DNA of 64,000 nt, from assembly GCF_013488205.1 (NCBI RefSeq), contig NZ_CP040908.1, positions 651,501 to 715,500 on the forward strand. Direction: 5' to 3'. This document shows, in pieces, positions 38,448 to 46,201 of the stretch; within the stretch, counting starts at the first letter, position 1; each line of letters begins with the position of its first letter. The position numbers were made by a program, and so were the translations under genes. Source of the stretch: Empedobacter falsenii. GTDB lineage: Bacteria; Bacteroidota; Bacteroidia; Flavobacteriales; Weeksellaceae. The notes below the pieces were generated by a model. That model was not told where the DNA came from. It did not search any database and was given only the letters and a program-made list of their open reading frames with translations.

Positions 38448-38756
38448 ATGGATTTATTGGATAAAATACAAGGAAATAATTATTATTTGATTGATTTTTA
38501 TGCAAATTGGTGTGCTCCATGTCAATTACAATTTCAGTTTTTAGAAAATTTGAAAGAAAAATTTCCTGATAATGTAGAAATTATAAAAATAGATGTAGAT
38601 AAAGACAAAGTAAGTACTATTCAATTTGATGCAATGTATCAAGTAAATGGTGTACCAACTTTGATGCTTTTTCATCAAGGAAAGCTACTTTGGAAACATT
38701 ATGGAGTAAAGTTTGAAGATGATTTACAGGAAATTGTAAAACAATTTTTGATATAA
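38448..38756 (+). CDS. thioredoxin-like protein
   Basis: 102 residues. Thioredoxin fold with active site ANWCAPCQLQ and cis-Pro segment NGVPTLMLF. The Cys-x-x-Cys reads CAPC rather than CGPC, as in some thioredoxins and disulfide reductases. It lies 24 bases after the rhodanese; a role in removing the rhodanese-bound sulfur is inferred from position. Followed by a long hairpin. Confidence 0.9.
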   Translation: MDLLDKIQGNNYYLIDFYANWCAPCQLQFQFLENLKEKFPDNVEIIKIDVDKDKVSTIQFDAMYQVNGVPTLMLFHQGKLLWKHYGVKFEDDLQEIVKQFLI

Positions 38757-38762
38757 AAAAGA

Positions 38763-38809
38763 CAGTAGTTACTTAATAATTCTTCTTAGATTCAAGTGCA
38801 ACTACTGTC
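38763..38809. terminator. long hairpin between convergent operons
   Basis: GACAGTAGTT and AACTACTGTC pair around a loop of about 28 bases, between the thioredoxin and YHS genes. Confidence 0.55.
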
Positions 38810-38826
38810 AAATTATTTCCTTATTC

Positions 38827-39054
38827 TTACTTTTTCTTCACGTATTTTTTTGGATTTTTTTTGAATTCAACTTTACAGCTTTTACTACAAAAACCATAAA
38901 TTTTCTTTTGATAAATTGCGGTATCTGTTAAGAATTGTGCGGTATTCATTCCACAAATAGGATCTTTCTCGTTTACAACTTTTACTTTTAGTTTTTGTTG
39001 AGCAAAAATTGAAAAAGAGATGATGAAGAATGTTAATGTTAATATTTTTTTCAT
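38827..39054 (-). CDS. secreted YHS-domain metal protein
   Basis: 75 residues. Signal peptide to IFAQ, then a YHS/TRASH-type domain with DPICGM, YGFCSKSCKVEFKKNPKKY; the Cys residues would bind Cu+, Zn or another soft metal. Last gene of the six-gene metal operon, two bases after the barrel gene. Likely a periplasmic metal-binding accessory. Confidence 0.82.
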   Translation of the reverse strand: MKKILTLTFFIISFSIFAQQKLKVKVVNEKDPICGMNTAQFLTDTAIYQKKIYGFCSKSCKVEFKKNPKKYVKKK

Positions 39055-39056
39055 TG

Positions 39057-40022
39057 TTATTGATTTTTAGATTGAAATAAATTGTAATTAAAAAAGAAAC
39101 CTATTCTGTTTTTTACTTCGATTTCTCCTGAATTTAAATCAGAAAGTATAGGTTGAAAATATTCTATACCAAAATTAAACTTTCGAGCAGCTGTTTCTAA
39201 TCCTAATTTCGCAAATTGAGCTTTTCCCTTAGATTTTGGAATCGTCTCCCCAAATTGTTCATTTTTATAATAAAGTTCGTTTTGAAAACCGACTTTTCCA
39301 AGTAATTTTAATTCATTGTTAATGAAAAGATGTTGTAATTGAATTAATTGATTCCATTGATCTCCAAATTTGTATTTCTTTTTATTCTCTCCTTTCAAGT
39401 TATAGTCTGTTACTAATTGTAAAGTCGAATTCTTATAAGCTAATTGGTAATTTATTGCAAACTGAGTATCCCAACTTCCTGTACCTAATTGAAAACTAGG
39501 ATTGGTTGTTTCAGCATTTGCTTGATTAAATTTTGCGATTGGAATTTTTAAACCTATTGCAGCACTTAATCCATGTTTTAGCTCATTAGAACTTGTATTT
39601 GATTTAATGACTTTAACTATTCCCATCATATTTAAATCTCCAATACCAGAAATAGAAGAAGAGTTTTTACCTTCTTTATTATGAAAATGGTAAGGAATGC
39701 TAGCATTGATGTCAATTCTATTATTTATTGGAATTCTTGCCCATAATTGAATGGTATTGAATTGTTGCTTTTGTGTTCTTTTATTAGAAAAAGCATCTTC
39801 TTTAGCTTTATAAGATTGATGAAGATAACGAATACCAACGAAATTTGAATTTATAAGATTTTCAATTCCATTTGAGGTTGAAGTCGCAAAACAACCGCAA
39901 GCATCACAATCTAATCCTAAATCATATAAATGAGAGATTACAATAGAATCATTATCTGTATGAGCAAATAATGAAATGGGTGTAAATAATATAACGAAAA
40001 ATAAATTGATATATAATTTCAT
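39057..40022 (-). CDS. outer-membrane beta-barrel candidate with CxxCxC motif
   Basis: 321 residues. Signal peptide MKLYINLFFVILFTPISLFAH, then LGLDCDACGCFATSTSNG, a CxxCxC cluster near the mature N-terminus, then an amphipathic beta-strand pattern such as DTQFAINYQLAYKNSTLQLVTDYNL, ending in a Phe-Asn-Phe pattern. I call it a probable porin-like barrel accompanying MbnP/MbnH genes; not a named family. The start ATG 40022 is chosen over the 40046 frame start, which overlaps the upstream gene. Confidence 0.68.
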   Translation of the reverse strand: MKLYINLFFVILFTPISLFAHTDNDSIVISHLYDLGLDCDACGCFATSTSNGIENLINSNFVGIRYLHQSYKAKEDAFSNKRTQKQQFNTIQLWARIPINNRIDINASIPYHFHNKEGKNSSSISGIGDLNMMGIVKVIKSNTSSNELKHGLSAAIGLKIPIAKFNQANAETTNPSFQLGTGSWDTQFAINYQLAYKNSTLQLVTDYNLKGENKKKYKFGDQWNQLIQLQHLFINNELKLLGKVGFQNELYYKNEQFGETIPKSKGKAQFAKLGLETAARKFNFGIEYFQPILSDLNSGEIEVKNRIGFFFNYNLFQSKNQ

Positions 40023-40032
40023 TTGAATAGAT

Positions 40033-41073
40033 TTAAAATTCTGCATAAGCAGGGTTATTAATAAATGAGTAATCAGTTAATGTTTTTAGAAAAGAGATAA
40101 TTGCTTTTTTTTCTTCTTCTGTCATAGGAATTCCAATTCGATTATTTTGTTTGAGTTGAGAATCCAAATATTTATCATTTTGTACACCTTCTGAATAAAA
40201 ATTCAAAACAGCTTCTAAACTATAGAATCGTCCATCGTGCATATAAGGTTTGGTCATTTCAATATTTCTTAAACTTGGAACTCTAAACTTCATAAAATCA
40301 GTCGAATCTAATGTGACACGATATAAACCTCCATCTTTGTATTGTTTATTATAATACATTCCTGTATTTCGAAAAGACTCATCTGTAAAAAGTGTTCCTT
40401 TATGACAGCTTGAACATTTCTGTTGAAAAAGTTGTAAACCTTTTTTTTCGGTTTCGTTTAAATCTGCCTCTTTCCTTAAATATTGATCATATTTAGAATC
40501 TTTTGATACAACTGAAGCCATAAACTGTCCTAATGCGCTGAGAATACGATTTGCATCGATTTTATCATCTCCGAAAGCATTTTTAAACATTTTTCGATAA
40601 GAAGAATCTGATGATAATTTCTTAATGATTTCGGGAAAAGTTGTATCCATTTCTTCTTCAGCTGTAATAGGAGAAATTGGTTGTTGAGCTAAATCATGAA
40701 TAACGCCATCCCACATAAATCGATTTAGAAAAGCCAAATTTTGAATAGCAGGGGCATTTCGAATTCCTAATCGGTCATCAATTCCATGACTAACAGGATG
40801 TCCGTGGTGAGTAAAGGCATTTTCTTGAATATGGCAAAAAGCACATGAAATAGTATTATTTATAGATAATCGACCTTCATAAAATAGTTTTTTTCCTAAC
40901 TCAACTCCATTTTTAGTTAACGGATATTTATCTGTATCAAATGTTATTTTAGGAAAATAAGAAGGAACTTCTAATTGATAAGGTTCATAAACGATTTGTC
41001 CATAATCAATATCATCATCGTTACAACTTAACAAGATGAATAAACTGAATATAATTGTTATTATTTTATTCAT
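40033..41073 (-). CDS. MauG/MbnH-like di-haem cytochrome c peroxidase
   Basis: 346 residues, lipoprotein (MNKIITIIFSLFILLSCNDD, Cys17). Two c-type haem sites, CAFCHIQ near residue 78 and CSSCHKG near residue 225, fit the di-haem MauG/CcpA family. In methanotrophs the related MbnH oxidises Trp of MbnP to kynurenine; an MbnP-like gene lies 44 bases upstream here. Probable periplasmic enzyme. Start at 41073, since MNK precedes the lipobox, rather than 41106. Confidence 0.85.
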   Translation of the reverse strand: MNKIITIIFSLFILLSCNDDDIDYGQIVYEPYQLEVPSYFPKITFDTDKYPLTKNGVELGKKLFYEGRLSINNTISCAFCHIQENAFTHHGHPVSHGIDDRLGIRNAPAIQNLAFLNRFMWDGVIHDLAQQPISPITAEEEMDTTFPEIIKKLSSDSSYRKMFKNAFGDDKIDANRILSALGQFMASVVSKDSKYDQYLRKEADLNETEKKGLQLFQQKCSSCHKGTLFTDESFRNTGMYYNKQYKDGGLYRVTLDSTDFMKFRVPSLRNIEMTKPYMHDGRFYSLEAVLNFYSEGVQNDKYLDSQLKQNNRIGIPMTEEEKKAIISFLKTLTDYSFINNPAYAEF

Positions 41074-41117
41074 TGTTTGTAGAATTATGCGGTGTTTTAT
41101 AAACACCGCTATAAACT

Positions 41118-41960
41118 TTATTGATTTTTTTCGTCGTTATGTACATGATCAACTCGAAACATATTTTGTATATTTTCTGTTACCAATTGTGCAAAGTTGG
41201 AAGATCCCATAATATTATTGTTCGACTCATCTAATATCAATTTATGATCACCACTTAAATAGGTATTCAAATTTGCCATAATATGAATAGAAGGCTTAAT
41301 CTTAGAAGTTACTCGTGCAGATGTAGGCAAATTTAATGTTACTTCTCTATATAAATCTTGAACATTATTTTTGTTAATATCTCCCATATTTCCTGTGTGA
41401 GTTAAAAAGAATGTATCAGTAGTAGTTTTGCCATAAAAACCTTCTATTTTAAAGAAAACATAACCAGCAGCCCAAGCCCAAGTCATTCCATTTTTCTTTG
41501 CTTTTTCCCAAAAAGTAGCTTGCCCAGTCTGTCCTAATAAATAAGCTTTCTGAGATACACCAAGTCCGAAACGTACTTTTGTATATTTATTTTGAGGGAT
41601 ATTATCCAAATTTAAATAAACGACATTAGCTATAGCAGAATCTTGATTAATAACAAAAGCGCCTTTGTCTGGATCATTTTTATGATAATCAAATTCATTT
41701 CCTTTTTCGTCAATTAATGTGATGTTAGAAATGATATATTTTAATGTTGTTAATTTATGTTTTTGTCCGTTTGATGAGGTTTGCGTTGTTTGATCTAAAA
41801 CAATTCCTCCCAAATTATCAAATCCATTTTCAAACTTTAATTGAATTTTACCTGTTTCGGTAGATTTAATTTCAGAGAAATCATCATCGTTGTTGCAGGA
41901 AGTAAATAAAGTAAGTAATGCAATAAATGATAAGTTTAAAAAATATTTGATTGTTTTCAT
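41118..41960 (-). CDS. MbnP-like copper-binding lipoprotein
   Basis: 280 residues, lipobox LLTLFTSCNND. The mature part has the MbnP pattern: KLTTLKYIISNITLIDEKGN, VRFGLGVSQKAYLLG and NGMTWAWAAGYVFFKIEG, with tryptophans in the segment homologous to where the kynurenine-forming site lies in MbnP. Known MbnP binds Cu(I). The residue pair of Trp and His cannot be proven here. Confidence 0.82.
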   Translation of the reverse strand: MKTIKYFLNLSFIALLTLFTSCNNDDDFSEIKSTETGKIQLKFENGFDNLGGIVLDQTTQTSSNGQKHKLTTLKYIISNITLIDEKGNEFDYHKNDPDKGAFVINQDSAIANVVYLNLDNIPQNKYTKVRFGLGVSQKAYLLGQTGQATFWEKAKKNGMTWAWAAGYVFFKIEGFYGKTTTDTFFLTHTGNMGDINKNNVQDLYREVTLNLPTSARVTSKIKPSIHIMANLNTYLSGDHKLILDESNNNIMGSSNFAQLVTENIQNMFRVDHVHNDEKNQ

Positions 41961-42044
41961 TGTAATAATTGTTTAATTTTTTTGAATAAAAATGCTGTTG
42001 GAAAACAATTATTGTTCTCCAATACTGGATATTTGTTCTATTAA

Positions 42045-42434
42045 TTAAACAATTGGAGGTTTTAGATATTTAAAAACCCAATCGATAGAATAGGATGATT
42101 GCCAAAAGAATCGATGTTTTATTTTTACAATAAAATCTTGAATAAATGGAATAGCTAAGCATTCGAAATGTATATAGATTTCTGCAAATCGAATATTTTT
42201 TACTAAAACCGAATCAGATTGTTGTTCTGTTTCTTTTAGTTGCTTCGATAAATAACATTTTCCATTGCATTGCATTTCTGGTCGCTCTTTATTAATACAA
42301 TATTCATCAATAATCTTCTCCTGAGTACTAATGAATACAGTAAAAGGAATTAGTGATCGAAAACCAATTAAAAGCACGAACAATGCAATCAATAAACAAT
42401 TGAAACTTTTGACAAATCTTATATGAAATGTCAA
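42045..42434 (-). CDS. small Cys-motif membrane protein B (CNGxCYL)
   Basis: 129 residues. One N-terminal transmembrane segment (LLIALFVLLIGFRSLIPF) then YCINKERPEMQCNGKCYLSKQLKE; three cysteines are shared with its paralogue. It ends YLKPPIV. The predicted topology puts the cysteines outside the cytoplasm. Second gene of the metal operon, 49 bases after the paralogue. Metal or haem binding is inferred from Cys and context only. Confidence 0.72.
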   Translation of the reverse strand: MTFHIRFVKSFNCLLIALFVLLIGFRSLIPFTVFISTQEKIIDEYCINKERPEMQCNGKCYLSKQLKETEQQSDSVLVKNIRFAEIYIHFECLAIPFIQDFIVKIKHRFFWQSSYSIDWVFKYLKPPIV

Positions 42435-42483
42435 CTTGATTAAATGTTAATGAGATAATAATTTGATAAACAAGAATTATTTA

Positions 42484-42849
42484 TCAAATAGGAGGCTGAA
42501 GTTGTTGATCTAATTGATATTGAGTTTCGAAAGCTAACTCGATAGTCGAAATTTTTTCAATAGATTTTGTAAAGGTAGATGTGTTAATTTCGAAGGTAGG
42601 TTGATAAATAAAATAATCAATTGCACGCAAAGAAACTTGAATTTTATTATCATCATTTTGTTCATCATTAACAGTCTTGGAAATTTGTTCTTTCAGATAA
42701 CAAACTCCATTACACAATAATTCTGGACGCTCTATATTAACACAATATTCTTTAGAAATCTTATCATAATTTACCAAATAGTCAATAACAGGTAGCAATG
42801 GTCTACAAGTTATTAAAACGACAGTTATTATGAAAAGGTAAGATTTCAA
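42484..42849 (-). CDS. small Cys-motif membrane protein A (CNGxCYL)
   Basis: 121 residues. Paralogue of the next gene: N-terminal membrane segment LFIITVVLITCRPLLPV, shared motif YCVNIERPELLCNGVCYLKEQIS, and C-terminus QLQPPI. Shared residues are Tyr-Cys-x-Asn-x-Glu-Arg-Pro-Glu-x-x-Cys-Asn-Gly-x-Cys-Tyr-Leu. First gene of the six-gene minus-strand operon; its promoter would lie in 42850-43000. Confidence 0.72.
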   Translation of the reverse strand: MKSYLFIITVVLITCRPLLPVIDYLVNYDKISKEYCVNIERPELLCNGVCYLKEQISKTVNDEQNDDNKIQVSLRAIDYFIYQPTFEINTSTFTKSIEKISTIELAFETQYQLDQQLQPPI

Positions 42850-43003
42850 TTCCTTAAAATTTTTATAAAATTAGACAGTTTTTATTTAATTAGAAAATGA
42901 AGATTATCAGTTTTTCTCAGAAATTGAATTCAAGTTGCTTTTAAAATAATATTAGGAAAATAATCTTAAAAGGGTTATATTTTTTAGATTGAGAAAGATA
43001 TCG

Positions 43004-43011
43004 TAGCTTTG
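43004..43011 (+). promoter_or_regulatory. -7 element of 37-codon ORF
   Basis: TAGCTTTG, 23 bases before ATG 43034. Confidence 0.45.
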
Positions 43012-43033
43012 TTATATCATTTTCATGAAAATT

Positions 43034-43147
43034 ATGACTAATTATATCGACATATACAGAAGAAACAACCAATCTTGGTTGTCTTTGTCGTTGGCATATT
43101 TGCATGATGATACTTTCTTAAGAAGCTCAAAAGAGTTTATCAACTAA
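43034..43147 (+). CDS. 37-residue ORF with downstream hairpin
   Basis: Reads MTNYIDIYRRNNQSWLSLSL and ends FLRSSKEFIN then TAA. It begins 23 bases after a TAnnTTTG element and ends just before the hairpin TCCCTG / CAGGGA (43147-43173). The 474-base gap 42850-43323 holds no other reading frame I trust. Without comparative data it could be a small protein, a leader peptide for the GreA-like gene, or chance. Confidence 0.4.
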   Translation: MTNYIDIYRRNNQSWLSLSLAYLHDDTFLRSSKEFIN

Positions 43148-43323
43148 TCCCTGTTACGATCCAAAGCAGGGAACCTTCTATTTTTTTCAATTATCAATTA
43201 TTTTCAATTTTCTGTAAGGAGATTTGTATCAAATTTTAGCGAATTTTATTTTCGGTTATTTGATATTTGAGTCTTAGAGAATCTTCTTCGAATGATTGAA
43301 AGTTTAACTAAGAATTTATCAAA

Positions 43324-43701
43324 ATGACAACAAATATTATTTTAACAACAGGATTATACGATTTAATTAAAGACCATTTAAGAAGAAAAAAAGTAACAGC
43401 AGAACAAGAAAATATCTTAACAAAAGAATTGCGTCATGCAGAACAAATTTTGAGAAGAGATTTGGCTGATAATATTGTGACTGTTGGGAAAAAAGTAACA
43501 ATAAAAGAATTAAATTCAAATCAAGAATATCAATTAAATTTTGTTAGCCCAGAAAAGGCAAAACCGAAAAAGAATCGTCATTCTATTTTAATGGACGAAG
43601 GTTTAGCAACAATTGGTTATAAAATTGGTGATGTAATTGAATGGCCAGCAAATGATGGCTCAAAAAAATATGAAATTCTGAATGTAGAAGCAGTTTCATA
43701 A
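43324..43701 (+). CDS. GreA/GreB-family protein (Rnk-like)
   Basis: 125 residues. The N-terminal coiled-coil-like helix (LYDLIKDHLRRKKVTAEQENILTKELRHAEQILRRD) is shorter than in GreA and is followed by the FKBP-like GreA_GreB_C fold (VTVGKKVTIKELNSNQEYQLNFVSPEKA and IGYKIGDVIEWPANDGSKKYEILNVE). The short coiled coil makes RNA polymerase secondary-channel activity uncertain; Rnk-type members bind RNAP without cleavage. Separate transcription unit with a strong terminator. Confidence 0.83.
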   Translation: MTTNIILTTGLYDLIKDHLRRKKVTAEQENILTKELRHAEQILRRDLADNIVTVGKKVTIKELNSNQEYQLNFVSPEKAKPKKNRHSILMDEGLATIGYKIGDVIEWPANDGSKKYEILNVEAVS

Positions 43702-43721
43702 TTTGTCCAAAAGCATAATAA

Positions 43722-43749
43722 AAAAACCGAGCATTAGCTCGGTTTTCTT
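43722..43749. terminator. terminator after GreA-like gene
   Basis: AAAACCGAGC / GCTCGGTTTT stem; also downstream of the convergent T9SS gene. Confidence 0.85.
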
Positions 43750-43787
43750 ATTAACACAATTGAAAAATATGAGTGATTATAAACACT

Positions 43788-46184
43788 TTATTTCTTGATT
43801 ATTTTTTGAGAAAAAACTTTTCCTTTTTCATCAATTGCTTTTAAGATATAAACACCTACTGGTAAATTACTCAAATTAAGCTGAGCAGTTTTAGTATTCA
43901 TCTCTTTCGAGTTTACTTTTAGTCCAGCCATATTGTATATTTCTACAGCTTTGATGTTATAGATAGACTCTATTGTAAGTATATCTCGGAATGGATTAGG
44001 ATAGATTTTAGTCTCTCCTAATTTTTCTATTTCTGTTGTTGCAAGACTACTACATCTTATTTTTAAATTATACACAAACTCTGATTTGTGATCAAGCCAA
44101 GCATCAGTATCTAGTAAAGGATCAGCTGGATTAGCTGGCAAAGAAAAAGTATAAGCAGACTTACCTACTGTATGTTCAGCATACGGTGTAATGCTCCAAG
44201 CATCTATATTACTTTCTTCTTCTAAAGATAGCCAGTATCTATTTGTATTTTTACCATCTAACTTCAATGGCTCTTTAAAATCTATTTTGGCACGGAATTT
44301 TTCTAAATGATAATATATTACACCTTCATATTTCAAGTGGTAATTCTCTAAAAAGGCAGTATCTATAGTCGAAATAGGAATGTTTTTGATTGTTTTATCT
44401 GTCGCTTGTATATAGGGCATATCCGTTTTTGGATTATTTTCTAACAGAAATATTTTAAGAAATGGCATTTCTGGCCATACTATCTCTGGCTTATTTGTTT
44501 TATCATTTACCCAGTAATCAATGTCTAATCCATCAATCTCTAACGAGTAATTTTTGTCTACTACTACATCAAATATATTTTTGTTAGTGGTGGCACCTGA
44601 GAGTTCAGGAACAGCCATTTCTAATATTTTTGGAGCTTCTGGTACAGTTTGTTTACATGAGCTATAACTACAATCTGCTTTTAACTGATAGACAAATTCT
44701 GAAGAAGGACTTTTTGTCCATTTATCTTGCGATTTAAGAGCAAATTTATTTCCAAGACTATATAAGGCATTTATTTCTACTGCTTGCGCATCAGTTACTA
44801 ATTTTAACCATTTTTTTGTAACATTATCTGATTCTAATGCATCTAATGTAATTGGTTGATCAAAATCGATGTTATATTCGTAACCTTTTATTCCATTGAT
44901 TGTTGCAATTAATTTTTTAGAAACAATTTTTCCTTTTATTTTCGAAATTAGAGTAGAAGGTAATTCATTTGCATCAGCTAAAAGGTCAAAATCAACTTGT
45001 GTGGCTTCTCCAAGTAAATTTATTTTAATTCCGCTAATTGTTGTCGCACGACCAGGACTTGCGTTGATATCAAATGCAAGTTCTTCATTGCTTTTAAACT
45101 CTTTTAGTAATTGAAATTGAGTTGTAGGTATCCCAAAATTACAAGCTTCATTAATAGGATTCGGATTTGGGTTGGTACCTGATAATTCAAGCTTAACTTT
45201 TTCTGTACCCACTGTACAGTTTTCATCACTATGTATATATAAGCGAACTACACCTGTTATTGGACTTCTAAAATTAATTGCACCAGAACTTGCAGCTAAA
45301 ACTTTATTGGTTTTAATATTCTTTAATGCTAATTGTATTTTTGTGTTATTATTTACTTCAAAAAAATATTTAACATCTTTATAAACAAAAATATCTACAT
45401 AGCTTCCCATGCTAATTTCTTGAGGCAGGCTTGTTAAACTATTCATGACAGGAAGTATAACTTCATTTGTTACTGCTCCATTTGGAGTATTGGTACATGC
45501 GACAGGTTCTACAACATTAATTGTATAATCTTCTACTTGCCCAAAAGTAGAGCCAATATCACAGCCATCACGTGTATGAAAAGCTGCTCTATCATCAGTT
45601 TGTCTTTTCAGAATACGCATTCTTGTCTGTCCTAATTTCGCATCTTGTGGAACTCTTACTCTAACAGTGATTGATTTTCCATCTTTCCCGTTCGAATTAT
45701 ACAACAAATCATCACCAAAAATTATTTCTGATTGTGAATCACTATAATTGTCATAATAATTACTAAAATTTCCATCTTGGTTAAAGTCTATCATTACTGT
45801 AAATGAACTATAGAATAATCCTTTTGTATCACCCTCTAATGTAATGTCGTAATAACTCGATTGCTGTAATTTGGCTGGAGTTAAAGCTGTAAAATCTTCA
45901 TAACCAATATTAGTGTCGTTACCACTGCTGTTTACCAAATAAGTGTTAGCATTACTTTTAATAGTTACTTTAGTAATTTCCTCTGGTGTAGGAATGTTAG
46001 CAGGTGTACAATAAGTTAATCCCAATTTGGGTTGAGGACTTGTAAAGTCTGCAAGTTGATTAACGACAACTTTTGGTGTTTTTGCTTGCTCTAACCAACT
46101 TTCAAGAATGGATGACTTTGCGTGTTGCGCAAAAACATTCGCACTTAGTAATGTGATTAGAATTATATTTAGATGTTTTTTCAT
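43788..46184 (-). CDS. T9SS-exported GEVED-domain protein
   Basis: 798 residues with a signal peptide (NIILITLLSANVFAQ). A GEVED domain is seen around residues 125-215 (FYSSFTVMIDFNQDGNFS..., GCDIGSTFGQVEDYTINV), repeated choline/carbohydrate-binding-like regions follow, and a type IX secretion sorting domain ends the protein (TKIYPNPFRDILTIES... GVYILKAIDEKGKVFSQKIIKK). Secreted or surface attached. Catalytic residues are not apparent. It starts 17 bases downstream of the M36 peptidase stop, so it may be co-expressed. Confidence 0.8.
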   Translation of the reverse strand: MKKHLNIILITLLSANVFAQHAKSSILESWLEQAKTPKVVVNQLADFTSPQPKLGLTYCTPANIPTPEEITKVTIKSNANTYLVNSSGNDTNIGYEDFTALTPAKLQQSSYYDITLEGDTKGLFYSSFTVMIDFNQDGNFSNYYDNYSDSQSEIIFGDDLLYNSNGKDGKSITVRVRVPQDAKLGQTRMRILKRQTDDRAAFHTRDGCDIGSTFGQVEDYTINVVEPVACTNTPNGAVTNEVILPVMNSLTSLPQEISMGSYVDIFVYKDVKYFFEVNNNTKIQLALKNIKTNKVLAASSGAINFRSPITGVVRLYIHSDENCTVGTEKVKLELSGTNPNPNPINEACNFGIPTTQFQLLKEFKSNEELAFDINASPGRATTISGIKINLLGEATQVDFDLLADANELPSTLISKIKGKIVSKKLIATINGIKGYEYNIDFDQPITLDALESDNVTKKWLKLVTDAQAVEINALYSLGNKFALKSQDKWTKSPSSEFVYQLKADCSYSSCKQTVPEAPKILEMAVPELSGATTNKNIFDVVVDKNYSLEIDGLDIDYWVNDKTNKPEIVWPEMPFLKIFLLENNPKTDMPYIQATDKTIKNIPISTIDTAFLENYHLKYEGVIYYHLEKFRAKIDFKEPLKLDGKNTNRYWLSLEEESNIDAWSITPYAEHTVGKSAYTFSLPANPADPLLDTDAWLDHKSEFVYNLKIRCSSLATTEIEKLGETKIYPNPFRDILTIESIYNIKAVEIYNMAGLKVNSKEMNTKTAQLNLSNLPVGVYILKAIDEKGKVFSQKIIKK

Positions 46185-46201
46185 AATAAGTAAGATTAAT
46201 A

